In this document: piece after piece, positions 21,584-32,363 of the stretch
Position numbering within the stretch: position 1 is the stretch's first letter
Layout of the letters: each line of letters begins with the position of its first letter
Origin: Emiliania huxleyi CCMP1516
Lineage: Eukaryota; Haptophyta; Isochrysidales; Noelaerhabdaceae
Length of the DNA: 64,000 nucleotides
Assembly (NCBI RefSeq): GCF_000372725.1
Contig: NW_005198537.1
Span: 513,041-577,040, forward strand
Reading direction: 5' to 3'
Made by a program: the position numbers and the translations under genes
The notes under the pieces: model-generated
Told to the model about the DNA's origin: nothing
Databases searched by the model: none
What the model saw: only the letters and a program-made list of their open reading frames with translations

Positions 21584-23281
21584 ATGCAGCTAAAGCGCTG
21601 CCGGGCCGAGCCGGCGTCAGACATCGACGACCTCCACGAATCCGCCAGCAGCAGCGACGACGACTGTGCCGACGCCACCGCGGAGCTCGCTCGCTGGTGT
21701 CGCCAGCAGCGGCGCGAGGGTGGCGCGAGCGCCACCACCTGCGAGCGTGCGCTGCAGACGGCGCGTCACAATCCGCAGCGGGCGCTGCAAACGCTCGGTT
21801 CGTCAGACGACGGCCGGGCTTTTCTGCTCTCGCTGGTTCGCCGGAGGCAGTGCGAGCTCTCTGCGGCGACGGAGGCGCCTCGCCGCGCCGCACGTGCTCA
21901 TGCGGCTCTCGGCAGCCTGCGCGAGTGCCTCGGCGAGCTCGGGCCGGCCATCTCGCACGTGGCCGCCGCAGCGCGGCTGCGCGGAGCGCTACCGGCCGCT
22001 CCCCTGAGAGACGCCACCCTTGCAGAAGAGCTCCGCCGGTCTCTCTCTTGCGTGGCCGCCGGCGGGCGCGGCGGTGGCGGCGAGCTGCTCTCTCACCTCG
22101 CGCGGCTGCTGCGGCAGCGGGAGCAGGAGGAGGCGCTCGCGCGGCTGCTGCGGGCCTCGCTGGTCGCGCCTCCCCCCCCTCTCCCCCTCCCGCGCGCGCC
22201 CGCCGGTTTGAGCGTCTCGGCCTTTTGGGAGGAGTACGCGTCGCGACGAGTCCCGGTCGTGCTGCCGCTCCCGCCCGGCGCCGGCCCGGCCCAGGCATGG
22301 GACCTGGCCTTCCTCCGCGCCTCGATCGGCGGCAGGGTGCCCGCGCTGCGTCGGAGGGACGCGGCCTCCACACAGTGGGCCGGCCTCGAGCCGGCGACCC
22401 TCGGCCCGCCGCCAGGCCCCGAGCCGGCTGGCGCGGCTGGCGGGCAGACTTTATCGGCCTCCTCCACCACCATGGTGGGCGCGACCACCGTCGCAGACTT
22501 CATCGACCGGCTCGACGCGACGGCGGAGGAGGCCGAGCCGGCGTACCTCTTCGACTGGTCGCTGCCGCAGCACTGCAAAGAGCTGCTCACGCGGAGGCCC
22601 GAGGGCGGCGGAGGCGAGGGCGGAGGCGAGGGCGGAGGCGAGGGCGGAGGCGAGGGCGGAGGCGAGGGCTTGTTTCGCGTGCCTCGCTACTTTGCCAACG
22701 ACCTGCTGCAGCGGCTCTCTCCGGGCTCGCTCTACCGCGACGCCTGGCCGAGCCTCTTCATCGGCCCTCGCGGCTCGCGCTGCTCTGTGCACGTGGACAC
22801 CTTCGGCTCGCACTTTTGGATGCTGCTCTTCGAGGGCGAGAAGCGGTGGACCATCTTCCCGCCCGAGGCGGCGCCGCTGCTCCGCCCGTCGTACGCGCAC
22901 GGGCACGACCCGCTCTTTAGCGCCGACGTGCACGACGACGCGGCGGCGGAGGCGGACGAGCTGCTCCGCCGCGCGCCGCGCTGGGAGGGCGTGCTTCGGG
23001 CCGGGGAGTGCCTCTTCGTGCCGGCCGGCGCGCCGCACGCCGTGCTCAACTTGACGCACACGGCCGCCATTAGCTGCAACTACGTCGACAGCACCAACCT
23101 CGAGCAGGTGCGCGGCGAGCTGCGCGTCGCCGCTTGCACGTGCCCGGCGGCGCGGGAGGTGCTGTCGCAGCTCGACGCACCCGGCTTCGACGCTGCGGTC
23201 GACGCGGGCGTGGGCGAGGTGGGGTGGGAGGAGTTCAAGGGGGGCGCGGGGCTGGCCCGGCTGCGTGATAGTACTTCGTGA
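21584..23281 (+). CDS. JmjC / cupin-8 domain dioxygenase
   Basis: Intronless, 565 residues. The N-terminal half is helical and Ala/Arg-rich without a known domain. From about residue 205 a JmjC/cupin_8 domain appears: FWEEYASRRVPVVLPL, VADFIDRLDA, AYLFDWSLP, then the iron-binding HxD at His403/Asp405 (SVHVDTFGSHFWMLLFEGE), WTIFPPEAAPL, and the second His485 in VPAGAPHAVLN, with NYVDSTNLEQ behind. All three metal ligands are present, so it should be an active Fe(II)/2-oxoglutarate oxygenase acting on protein (hydroxylase or demethylase; substrate unknown). A GGEGGGEG low-complexity run (about residues 343-362) separates the domain halves. The gene is divergent from the glycosyltransferase-like gene. 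Confidence 0.85.
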   Translation: MQLKRCRAEPASDIDDLHESASSSDDDCADATAELARWCRQQRREGGASATTCERALQTARHNPQRALQTLGSSDDGRAFLLSLVRRRQCELSAATEAPRRAARAHAALGSLRECLGELGPAISHVAAAARLRGALPAAPLRDATLAEELRRSLSCVAAGGRGGGGELLSHLARLLRQREQEEALARLLRASLVAPPPPLPLPRAPAGLSVSAFWEEYASRRVPVVLPLPPGAGPAQAWDLAFLRASIGGRVPALRRRDAASTQWAGLEPATLGPPPGPEPAGAAGGQTLSASSTTMVGATTVADFIDRLDATAEEAEPAYLFDWSLPQHCKELLTRRPEGGGGEGGGEGGGEGGGEGGGEGLFRVPRYFANDLLQRLSPGSLYRDAWPSLFIGPRGSRCSVHVDTFGSHFWMLLFEGEKRWTIFPPEAAPLLRPSYAHGHDPLFSADVHDDAAAEADELLRRAPRWEGVLRAGECLFVPAGAPHAVLNLTHTAAISCNYVDSTNLEQVRGELRVAACTCPAAREVLSQLDAPGFDAAVDAGVGEVGWEEFKGGAGLARLRDSTS

Positions 23282-23417
23282 GTAAACAATAACCACGAGA
23301 TGGATACGGCAATAAAAAACGACGGTCTTTACACGCTCGACCCCTATCCGCCTCAGTCTGAGCTTCTAGCCTGCCTCTCCTGGATTTTTCGTGCGTGTGA
23401 CGTGTGTTGTGTGTACC

Positions 23418-24772
23418 TCACCTCTTCCTGCACCTCGCGTAGCGGCCGTCCCGGTCGTCGAGCAGCTCGACCGCCGCCGCGAGGGCGGGCGGGCGGTGGG
23501 TGGGCATGCTCGACGGGTTGAGCCCGGCGGAGCGCAGCGCCTCTCCCACCTTGGCGAGCGCGAGGCAAGGTGAGGCGACGTGAGGCGGGGCGGGGCGACG
23601 TGAGGCGGGGCGAGGCGAGGCGGGGCGGGGCGAGGCGAGGCGAGGCGAGGCGAGGCTGGGCGGGGCGAGACGGGGTGGGGCGAGGGGTCGGGCGCCTGGC
23701 GGTACACAAACACGTTCCCCTTGGTGGCGAGGTGGAAGCCGTCGTGCCTGCCGTCGGCAGGCGGCGAGAGAGGCGGGTGGGAGTGGGGAGGGCCTACTGG
23801 CTGCAGCTACCGCCTCTCCTCTCCGCACGTCGTGCCTGCCCAGTGCCGCATCTCGGATCATCTCGGATCGGGTAATGTCGCACGTCGTGTCTGCCCAGTG
23901 CATCAGCCGCGTGGTGAAGTCAGCCTGCAGGTCGACGCAGCGCACGCCCGCGCCCGCGGCCGCCTGGCGCACCGCCTCGGCATACGGCTTGAGCCGCTCG
24001 AGCGAACGGCCGCCGCCGAATCCCTTTCCGCCGGTCGTCGCCGGCCACACCTGCGGGTGTGGACGGCGGTCAGGCGAGGCGGTCTGCCAGCTTTAGCTGG
24101 CGGCAGGGGGAGGCGGGCCTGGTGGTTGATGGGCGGCGGCGTAGCGAGCAGGACGGCGGCGGACGGCAGCAGCTCCTTGAGCGCGCCGCAGATGGCGTCG
24201 AGGTTCTGGCGAAACTCGTCGCGCGGCACGCCGCCCTCCGCGGCGTCGTTTGCGCCGAGCGTGACGACGACCGCCGCCACCGGTGCGGCCGGCAGCGAGG
24301 CGACGATCGAGGCGAGGTCGGCGCGCAGCAGGCGAGAAGTCATGCCCGAGAAGCCTCGGTTGAGCACGTCCGCCGTCGTCCGCCACTGGTAGTCGCGCGC
24401 AAGCAGCGCCACCCATCCAGGGCCGTGCTCCTCGTTGCCGTCCGTTGCCCGCAGCACCTCTGACGCCAGCGGGGTGTTTTTGAGCGTGGCATCGGCAAAC
24501 TTGGGTCCGACCACGTGGCTCCCGAACTCTGTCAGCGAGTCGCCGAGGCAAACGATGACCGGCCGCGCATCGGCCGCAGGCGCCGCCGGCGCTGCCTTGG
24601 GAGGCGCTGACTCACCGCCAGTCTCAAAATAGTCACGCAGCGCCTCCTCTCCCCAGCCAAACGCACAGCTCGGCGGCTCGAGGTCCTCGCAGAAGTACTC
24701 GGAGCTGAGTGCCTCGACGACCGCGCGCTGCGCCGAGGCGAGCTGCTCGAGGAGGAGAGGGAGGGAGCTCAT
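23418..24772 (-). CDS. SGNH/GDSL esterase (isoamyl-acetate-hydrolase-like)
   Basis: Several exons on the minus strand. Exon 1 carries block I (VIVCLGDSLTEFGSHVV, nucleophile Ser near 24537), block II Gly (DVLNRGFSGMTSRLL) and block III (VVVTLGANDAAEGGVP). Exon 2 (about 24050-23840) reads SLERLKPYAEAVRQAAAGAG and LQADFTTRLMHWADT. Exon 3 (about 23750-23705) supplies the catalytic block V (DGFHLATKGNVFVYRQ), and the last exon (about 23555-23418) ends DDRDGRYARCRKR before a TGA. All SGNH catalytic residues are visible, so it should be an active esterase or lipase. No signal peptide is obvious from the ATG at 24772; an in-frame ATG at 24868 adds 32 residues. The intron before the last exon is filled by a G-rich tandem repeat. 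Confidence 0.82.
23566..23692 (+). repeat. GC-rich tandem repeat (GGCGAGGCGGG units) in an intron
   Basis: Roughly 5-bp units of GGCGA and GGCGG alternate with two GACGTGAGGCGGGG blocks. It lies in the last intron of the SGNH esterase gene. Confidence 0.8.
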
Positions 24773-24984
24773 TGCGAGTGCAGAGTGAGCGAGCGAGTCC
24801 AGCAACGAGCGTTCACGGCCCGGCGAAGCCACAGGCCAACTTTGTTTTCTTTCTTTTACGCGATTCACGCGACAGGTGGAGGCGCACAGGATTCAGGAGC
24901 AGTCACACCACGAATCGTGTTCTGCAGCGAAAAGAATTCGCTTGCGCCGCACTGAGAGCTCCCATCCCTCTCCCTTGGGTTGTC

Positions 24985-25190
24985 GCGTGGCTGTTTTCTT
25001 TCTTTCTTTCTCGGTCGTCCCACTCTGGTCGTTCTCTATCTTCTCGCTTCTTCCTCTGTCGCGTCGCTCTCCTCTGCGTCGTTCTGCGACGGCGGCGCCG
25101 CCGCCTGCCGATCCCTTGCTCTCGCTTCTTCTCTCGCCTTTCGTCGCAGCTCTGCGTTCCTGGCCACATAATTCTTTTTGTGTGCCCGCT
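24985..25190 (-). repeat. Repeat family R1, copy forming the 5' flank of the SAP gene
   Basis: About 180 bp (GGTCGTCCCACTCT... to ...GTTCCTGGCCACAT) align with 11565-11720 in the long R1 copy, preceded by the R1 T/C-rich end (GTTTTCTTTCTTTCTTTC). The copy ends within about 40 bp of the SAP-gene ATG, so it probably provides its 5' untranslated region or promoter. Confidence 0.7.
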
Positions 25191-25223
25191 TTTGAGAGCT
25201 CTCGCACCTCGGCCGGCGCTGCG

Positions 25224-25871
25224 ATGACCCTTACGGCCGATGAGGTCAAGAAGATGACTGTTCCGAAGCTGCGGGCGGCCCTGGAGGAGCGCGGTTTGGA
25301 CACGAGCGGGCTGAAGGCGGCCCTCGCCGACCGTTTGTTACAAGCGCTTGCGGCTCCTGCGGCCGACACTGAGGCAGAGCAGGGGGCGGCGGCGGCCGAG
25401 ACGGATAAGAGGGCGGCGGAGGCCGAAGAGGCGGCGGCCAAGGAGGCGGCGGCCAAGGAGGCGGCAGCGGCGAAGGCTGCGGCGGAAGAGGAGGCGAAGA
25501 AGAAGAAGGCCGAGGAGGCGGCGGCGGCGAAGGCTGCGGCGGAGGAGGAGGCGAAGAAGAAGAAGGCCGAGGAGGCGGCGGCGACGAAGGCTGCGGCGGA
25601 GGAGGCGAAGCAAAAGAAGGCCGAGGAGGCGGCGGCGACGAAGACTGCGGCGGAGGAGGCGAAGAAGAAGAAGGCGGAGGAGGTGGCTGCGGCGGCGACG
25701 GCCGGTAGCAAGCGCAAGGCGGCGGAGCCCGCGGCTGCGGCACCGCCCGCGAAGCGGCCTGCCGCGCCAGCCCCGACGGCCGGTGGGCTCTCGCTCGAGG
25801 ACTGGTGTAGCATCGAGGCGCGGCATTCCCAGCTGATTGGCCTGGCGCCGTGGCTGACCGCCTTCGAGTGA
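25224..25871 (+). CDS. SAP-domain DNA/RNA-binding protein
   Basis: Intronless, 215 residues. A SAP domain occupies residues 5-40 (VKKMTVPKLRAALEERGLDT then LKAALADRLLQAL), the helix-loop-helix motif that binds scaffold-attachment DNA or RNA. Residues 60-155 are a long coiled coil built from AEEAAAAKAAAEEEAKKKK-like repeats, about 20 residues each, repeated four to five times. A basic nuclear-localisation stretch follows (GSKRKAAEP, PPAKRP), and a conserved-looking tail LEDWCSIEARHSQLIGLAPW ends the protein. I chose the ATG at 25224 because the longer in-frame extension is R1 repeat sequence. Probably nuclear. The exact partner is unknown. Confidence 0.8.
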   Translation: MTLTADEVKKMTVPKLRAALEERGLDTSGLKAALADRLLQALAAPAADTEAEQGAAAAETDKRAAEAEEAAAKEAAAKEAAAAKAAAEEEAKKKKAEEAAAAKAAAEEEAKKKKAEEAAATKAAAEEAKQKKAEEAAATKTAAEEAKKKKAEEVAAAATAGSKRKAAEPAAAAPPAKRPAAPAPTAGGLSLEDWCSIEARHSQLIGLAPWLTAFE

Positions 25872-26432
25872 GGGCTCATCTCGCGCGAAAACTCGTGGCC
25901 TCGCGCGCTCCGCCGACAGGCGCCACGGACCCAGGACACGCTCCGTACGTCGTCCCTGCCCGCTCAGTGCGGCATTTTGATTGTCAAAACGCGTCCGTCT
26001 TGCCGCAGAGGATGCATGTTAATTATTTTGGCGGCGAACACACCCACACACGACATCGCCCACCACTCAAAACAGGACGGAGCTGTTTGTGGTGAGTGGT
26101 GAGAATCGAAACAATCGAATGAAAAAACACCAAACGCAACCCGCGGGGGTAGCCGGTGCCCCGGCGGCGCCGCTCGAGGGCGGCGATCGCCCGGTTCCCC
26201 CTCCATATTTTGTGTTCCTCTCTCGTCGGTTCACCGTTACACTCCGACACAAAAGCACAACCCCGATCCCAGAGCACGAACAGTGGAGAACGGGTGTTCA
26301 CAGCTCGATATGGCGCCTGAAGTGCAAATGAGACCAAACCGCCGGCCTTTCTCGCGATTGAAAGCAGCCCAGGTGCTCTCCTTTTCTCGAAGGCTGCTGC
26401 CCTCCCGAGACCCCGTCTTCGGTGTGGTGGTG
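25872..26432. other. Intergenic region
   Basis: No gene recognised. Presumed 3' flank of the SAP gene and 5' region of the next gene. Confidence 0.5.
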
Positions 26433-27526
26433 ATGGGGTGCGGTAACTCCAAGGGGTACGAGATCGACCTTGACCCGCCAGTCGCAACCAAGCCGCCCGC
26501 CGCGACCGCGGAGTACGGCGCGGGCGCGGCCGCGCCATTCCGCCTCTCAATGGGGACAGGGGCGGAGGCGGGGTCAATCACCCCCGAGGGTACCTTCACT
26601 GCGCGCACGGAGACGACCAACGACGGGTCGGAGTCGCCCCGGTCGGAGATTGGCGATATCCTCCCGCTCACACCCAAGCGGGACTCGGACGCCAAGCTGC
26701 TCGACCACAACTTTATGCTCACCTCGTTGCCGAGAGGGGGCATGGGCTTGGGCATGCCCGTCGCCTACGAGGCGCCCCAGATGCCGGCGTCGATGAGCGC
26801 GGCGCTCGGCCCGGTGGGCCGGCAGCCGCACTCCTCCTCCGGCTCCTCCCCTCGCGCGGACGAGCCCGGCCTCGAGGGCCCTCCGACACCGCTGGGCGGT
26901 TTCGGGCTCAGACCGGCGTTCTCGGCGGTCGCGAACCCCGCCCTCGACCCCGCCTACCTGACCCTCCCGCGCCACCAGATGGGGTCGCCGCGGTATGCGC
27001 AGGCACAGCCGCGCATCACCAACTCTCGCAAAACCCCTTGCCGTCTTCTCCGATATTCCCTGCCGTCCCGCGGTCGCGCCCCCTCACCGATACCCCCCCC
27101 CCCCCCCGATGGGCAGGAGCGTGAGGAGGAGGCGAAGGAGCTGAGCTCGCGCCACAGCTCGCAGCGAGAGTCGAACAGCTACAGCGACAGCAGCAGCGAG
27201 GAGGAGGAGGAGGAGGAGGCTCCGACTCGCGCCAAGCCGGCCTTCAAGCTCAACATGTCTGCCGTGGAGAGGGACGAGGTGAGGGCTAGGGTGAGGGGTC
27301 GGGGCACGCCCCGCCCTCCTCGCCCTCCCTCTCCCACACGCGCCGCGACCCCCCCACCCCCCCACCACCACACACACACACACACACGTCTGTCCGCTGC
27401 CCACAGGTGGACGGCTCGAAGCCGGTCGCGGCACCGCACACGTGCAAGGAGGACATCCTGAAAAACCTCATGGCGGAGGGCGAGTCGAGGGAGGCGGCGG
27501 CGGGCGGGAAGATATCTTCGATTTGA
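26433..27526 (+). CDS. Predicted N-myristoylated protein, unknown function
   Basis: The ATG at 26433 opens MGCGNSKGYEIDLDPP, a strong N-myristoylation (Gly2) plus palmitoylation (Cys3) signal, so membrane anchoring is likely. The protein is low in recognisable domains: Ser/Thr-Pro-rich segments (LPLTPKRDSDAKLLDHNFML), a Ser/Glu acidic block (SYSDSSSEEEEEEEAP) and a C-terminal part AAPHTCKEDILKNLMAEGES. A GT-AG intron at 27279-27406 is well supported, joining MSAVERDE to VDGSKPV. A second intron probably lies between about 26998 (CAG|GCACAG) and 27117 (GGGCAG). The stop is TGA at 27524. The pattern resembles small signalling scaffolds, but no family can be named. Confidence 0.72.
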
Positions 27527-29442
27527 TGAGCAGTTGATGGCGCACGCGCGAGTGGAGAGCGGAATCAGAGCGGAGGATGTACCTGTCCTCTAACCGCTGT
27601 GTGTGGACTCGGGGCCGGAGGGGCGGAGGGCCAAAGGCAATGTTGACGAGTGGAGAGAGGTGGGGCAACGACGAAGGGTGTGGGGTGTCGCGCGCTGAGC
27701 GATATACCGCACACAGAGTGGAGAGAGCGAGAGAGTGGTTTGTGCAGAGATCACACACGAGCACGGCAGTCGGCACACATGAGTCATGACACAAGTATCA
27801 AGTTCGTCACAAGAAAAAGGACATGGACTCGCTCGTCGCTCGTCCCTCCGAGCTCCATTGCATCGAGCCTCGTCGTGCGTCCGCTGCGATTTGTGCGAAG
27901 TCCCGAAGTCATGAAGACCCCCCCCGATGGCGAGATAAACTCACCTTTGGCCTCACTGTACACTGAAGCAAGCCCTCAGTCCTGAATCCTCAGATTTTAG
28001 ATTAGGACGCTGTCGACCCTCTACCGAAGCCGAACCGCGAGATCCGCGTCCGCGAACGCCGAAGCGCGATATCCATTTCCAATTCCATATATCGAAAAGG
28101 AATGGGCGCCGTTAGACGCTCGACGCTCTCTGTGCAAATTACGTAACATGCTACATGGCGCGCTCCCCCGCCCAACACCCCTAAGCCTATGCCCTACACG
28201 CTATACCCGCCGGGCAGCGCGACATCCAGATCGCAGATGGCCGCCCCGAGACCCTCCACTACGTTACGCTAGTTCGCTAGAAATTTACTACAATCTCAGT
28301 TTCTTTTAGCCGCGCCCGCGGTCCGCACCTCTCAAATGTAGCTTTTTAGACAGTATAGACTTTTTACTCTTTGGAGCGCCTGCGCGCGATCCGCAATCTG
28401 CAAACCAACGAGCAACGTGCAACTCAAGCCGCGCCCGCGGTGGCCCTAGCGGGTGGCCGGTGCCGAGAGACCGCCGTGTTCTGTATAAATCAAATATTCT
28501 TAGCTTCTTGCCCCCCTCCGAGACTGGAGACAGAACCCACCCACGTACACAGGAGAGATGGGACTGGTCTGCCCCCCGCCCCCGCTTGCCCTGACTGCAC
28601 AGGATAGCGTGCCCCAATCGGCGACACATAGCGGGGGACCACTGCGCAAGGGGAGGGGGTGCGACGGCTTTCTTTGTCCTCTCGAGGGAATGTTCTCTCG
28701 GCGCCCATGGCCTTCTGAGGTTTCGTACTGATGACGTCCTTCTTGGCACTTCGGGCGTCGGTGTGTGTGTGTGTTCCCTCGGTAATGTGCTACGGGTACT
28801 AGTACGGGTATGGGCCGCCGGTTCGACGCTACCGGTCCACGAACATCTACTCTGCTGAGGTCGGCCGGTGGCACCTCGATGGTCGAGTGCCTCCGGTTCG
28901 AAATCGGCGAGTTGACCCTTATATTTTTTTCACACCTGAGCGGGCTCAATTTTGCTCTGATGCCTCCTACGTATTCGAACTCAAGTTCTCGGGCAGGCGC
29001 CCGGTGCGTTGGTCGTTTTTCGTCACGGGAGTGCCGTGTTCTGTATAGCGTGTTCGTGCGTTCACCGTTGTCCGTTCTCTCGCGCCGCTCCGCACACAAG
29101 TGAGAGAGCTCACAGCTCACACCCACACGCAGCCACGCACCTCTTCCTCTAGGGACGCGATTCCCGCGATACCCCGTCGAGCGTCGTACGCGGGATTCGG
29201 GTAGAGCCATCGTGCGAGGGGGGGAACCGTTCATATAATTGCGGCACAGCTGATGCCTGATCTGGCACTTCTTTTCGCGGCATCCGCGGCGAGATATGGC
29301 GGGATAGCGGGATACCCCCCGGCCCCGCGGAATACCGCGGGAATACGGGATACGGCGGGATACCGGGAGATACTGGGGCATAGGTGGGACATCTAGGAAC
29401 TCGCTCTGCAGCCCCTCCGCAGCTGTCACGCTTTTGGTCGAA

Positions 29443-29528
29443 GATAATCCCCCCCCCCCCCCCTCCTGGACGCGTCCACCCTCCGTCCAATCGAGCCATC
29501 CCCCTAAAATACATACATATATCATTTT
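29443..29528 (-). repeat. Terminal-type repeat, inverted partner of 35212-35282
   Basis: The reverse complement shares TATGTATTT, a GGGGGAT block and GGACGGAGGGTGGACGCGTC plus a G-run with 35212-35282. It contains the 12-bp palindrome TGGACGCGTCCA. No internal homology between the two copies was seen outside this segment. Confidence 0.6.
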
Positions 29529-29664
29529 TACATGCAATGGGGTAGAGCGGAGAGAGATACGGCTTACGGGGAGATACTACGGGGAGATTAGCGGGATGCG
29601 GTGAGAGATGCTCTGTGTGTGCGTTGCGTGTGCGCGAGATATCTCATGCCCTCACATGCCTCCA

Positions 29665-29800
29665 TGGGGGTGAGAGATGCGGTGAGATGCGGTGAGATGC
29701 GGTGAGATGCGGTGTGAGCGATGCGGGGAGAAGCGGGGTAGATATGGGGAGATATGGGGAGATATGGGAAGATATGGGGAGATATGGGGAGATATCAAAT
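29665..29800 (+). repeat. Short tandem arrays GGTGAGATGC and GGGGAGATAT
   Basis: About five units of a 10-bp GGTGAGATGC motif (29670-29713) are followed, after a short spacer, by about six units of GGGGAGATAT (29737-29797). They have no coding potential and lie about 160 bp from the 3' end of the WW-domain gene. Confidence 0.8.
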
Positions 29801-29958
29801 GAAAGAATCGTCCAGAATACTGAGTTCGACACAGCAGTAAGAGACCGCGGTATCCAACACAGCAGCGCACAAGACGTGCGGAGTCAAGACACACAACCGT
29901 GCGTGGACATGTGGCGAGAGGCTGCAGTCACACAGCGTCGAGTGTGTGAGGCCTCTCC

Positions 29959-31077
29959 TCACAGCAGGTTCTTCGACATGCCCTCTGCCGTGTCGAGGAA
30001 ACGGATCCTCCCGCACGGCACCGGCTCGTTGTACGTGAAGTCGCTGAGGCCAACCAAGTCGGCCTGCAGCTGCTCGCTCACCTGCGCAGGCAAAAGGCGG
30101 CGTGGTGAGGGAGGCGATGGGGAGGCGTCTCGTGTGGTGTTGGGCGTTGCACTGCGTGCGTGCGGCGCGCCTTGTACGTGACATCGCCCTCGCCGAGCTG
30201 CACGGCGCCGTCCTTGCGCCGGTGGTCAACCTACAAGCCGGCGAGAGACGGCTCGGGGGCTCCTCCCCTTGCACGGCGCCGTCCTCCCGTCGCTTTTGAC
30301 CTGGAAGTAGAGAGGCCCCGCCGGGATGCAGACGCCCTGGAGGGAAGGAAGGGCGCGTCGAGTGGCGTGTCGTGGCCTCTGGCCCGGGTCTCAAAAGTGT
30401 CGGAAGTGTCTCGGTCGCCACGGGTCTCAAAAGTGTCGGAAGTGTCTCGGTCGCCTCTTCTGGGAAGTCGACCGGCGCGGCGAGGTCGAGCTGGAAGAGG
30501 AGGAAGGGGTAGAGCGGGTCCGAGAAAAGGCCCCAGATCCAGAGCGAATCCTTTCGATCCTCGGGGTCCTCGGAGAGGCTCCACTGCGCAGGCTGCTCGC
30601 CAAGGCGCAGGCTGCCCTCGGGCAGGCAGCTATCCACGCTCAGCTTGCCCTGCGGCGGCTCGTAGCCCTCCTGCAGGCGGCAACACACGCCAGTGAGGCA
30701 AGGAAGAGCCCGAAGGGTCTCGGGAAGCGTCCCGGCACCTCCTCGGCGAATCGCACGGTTCCAGTGATCGTGACTGTGTGAGCGGATGATGGAGCCTTCA
30801 GGTCGAGCTTGACCTTCCAGCTCGACGCGGGCGTGAGCGCTCGCGTCGATCCTTTGCCGCCGGCATCGCCAAAAACCTCAACCGGCGCCTCCCATGTGGT
30901 CACGCCGGACGCAGAATTGTAGTAGTACGGCTTCCCCGACGCCTCGTCAATGACTTCGCGCCACCCCTGCGGCAGCGTGCGCTGGCAGCACGAAACCACG
31001 GAGGAGCGAGCGCGAGGTTGTGGGACGAGGAGGCCGGCCGATGTCGTAACAAGCCAGAGAATCGCGTTCAGCACCAT
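29959..31077 (-). CDS. WW-domain protein with hydrophobic leader, multi-exon
   Basis: Exon 1 (31077-30739) starts MVLNAILWLVTTSAGLLVPQ, a signal-peptide-like leader, then a WW domain at about residues 35-68 (LPQGWREVIDEASGKPYYYN...VTTWEAP, with both Trp and the Tyr block). A 68-bp GT-AG intron (30671-30738) leads to EGYEPPQGKLSVDSCLPEGS and DSLWIWGLFSDPLYPFLLFQ. A GC-donor intron follows, then GVCIPAGPLYFQ, VDHRRKDGAVQLGEGDVTYK, and finally EQLQADLVGLSDFTYNEPVP up to the stop at 29959-29961. The leader and a following basic stretch suggest secretion or plastid import (inference). The C-terminal part is not a family I recognise. Confidence 0.75.
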
Positions 31078-31094
31078 CGTGCCAAAAGAATTTA

Positions 31095-32105
31095 ACTCCG
31101 GCCCAAGTGCTCCAAGTCCGACTTGAGCTTCGGGTATTTACGAGCCGAACGGGAGGACGCCGGGGAAGAAGACTCCGAGGAGGACGAACCAGTGGAAATC
31201 CCGTTGTCAGCTGTCACGATGCACCCGAAGGGGACCCCAGCGCCAACATCATCGGTGGAGGTACAAGTGTTCGAAGAGAGAGTGGACCTGAGCAACGATA
31301 TGACTTGGCGGCAAATGATCGCAGTGGGCGTCAGAAGAGTCGTCCTCGCGCGAGGAGAGCTTGATAAACTCGAGGGGCCAAAATATGCAGCCAGGAGGGC
31401 AGAGTTGCGCCGAAAGGCGGGAGAAGCCGCGAGAGCACGGGATAGGCAGGCGGCGGCAGCGTCGCAGGACGAGGCAGATGAGAGCGAAGCGACAGAGGAA
31501 GAAACGACAGGAGGGAGAACGGCGAGAGTGGGATGACCGCGAGGTGGCATGAAGGTTGCAGCGAGAATCGGCGAGGGACTGCGAAGGGAGATAGAAAGAG
31601 GCAGACGACCAAGGGTTAGGGTGGGCGACGGCTAACACCACACTCCTCTCCTTAAAATCCCTGTGTGGTGGCGGCGTGCCTTCCTCCCATCCCTCCCTTG
31701 AGGTCAGTGCTCAAACTTTACCGGTATGGGAGTTTTTGGCTAATCAAACCCAAGGCCTGCACTAATCAAAAAGTGGTACGGGATACCAGTTGCCTCACGG
31801 AAATCAAAGCGAGTCGGAGTGCCTTCTTGGTGGCAAAATCGGCAAAATCGGCAAAATACCGGGTATTTTGCGGGTATACCTGGAAAAACCCGGGTATACC
31901 CGGGTAATACCCGCACTTTTGCATGGTTTCGCCCCCGGGACCACACCGACAGCCGCTACAACTACTGAAAACCCCGCATACCACTTTCGCATACCACTAT
32001 CCCATACCACTCCAAAACTAATCAAAATATCGCCAAATACCAGTCTCATACCGGTAAAGTTTGAGCACTGCTTGAGGTGTCTGTTTTCTTTCTTTCTTTC
32101 CTTTT
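31095..32105 (+). mobile_element. Repeat family R1, copy C, interrupted by a MITE
   Basis: Plus-oriented copy. The frame 31123-31536 encodes a 137-residue charged protein (VTMHPKGTPAPTSS, DMTWRQMIAVGVRRVVLARG, EGPKYAARRAELRRKAGEAA), clearly related to the minus-strand frames at 12090-11476. The 3' tail (AAAATCCCTGTGTGGTGGCG, then the T/C-rich end) follows at 31650-31704 and resumes at 32071 after the MITE insertion. The same protein segments in two copies argue that this frame was once under coding constraint. Confidence 0.62.
31705..32070. mobile_element. 366-bp hAT-type MITE nested in R1
   Basis: Terminal inverted repeats of 27 bp (26 matching), beginning CAGTGCTCAAACTTTACCGG, bound the element. 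It is flanked by the perfect 8-bp direct repeat CTTGAGGT (31697-31704, 32071-32078). The CAGTG end and 8-bp duplication are typical of hAT elements. The interior has short palindromic GGGTATACCCGGGTA-type words and no coding frame. Intact R1 tails at 41980 show the uninterrupted sequence. Confidence 0.9.
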
Positions 32106-32363
32106 CGGGTATGTACGTACGTACTTTTAGCTTACTGGGAGAAAAGAGAGAGGGGGTTTGTACGTAAGAGCTAGAGAGCCGTACTGGTACATTTTATACA
32201 CAGTGAAAAGTGTTGGCGTCACCGCCGTCAGCGTCACGCCGTCAGTGTTCTACATCCTGGAGTGGCGTCGTCTGTCGGTGGTCTGACGAGTATCGTTTTT
32301 CGAGTTATAGGCACACACGCGAGGAGTCTCACTCTCAGTTTGGCCGCTGCCCTCACACATGCG

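Larger units (their letters stand above)
27527..29958. other. Gene-poor region with short satellites
   Basis: No supported gene in about 2.4 kb. Long open frames on the minus strand (for example 29537-28500) lack domains and run through satellite-like sequence. Between 29280 and 29380 the words GGGATA and GGGATAC recur at irregular spacing, and 29560-29800 holds short tandem arrays described separately. Confidence 0.5.

Noticed and set aside
22600-22670. GGEGGGEG run as a separate tandem-repeat element
   Set aside because: It is an in-frame low-complexity linker of the JmjC protein.
28500-29537. 345-codon open frame on the minus strand
   Set aside because: It runs through satellite-like GGGATA sequence, has no domain and its composition is Arg/Gly-rich as expected from GC-rich noise.
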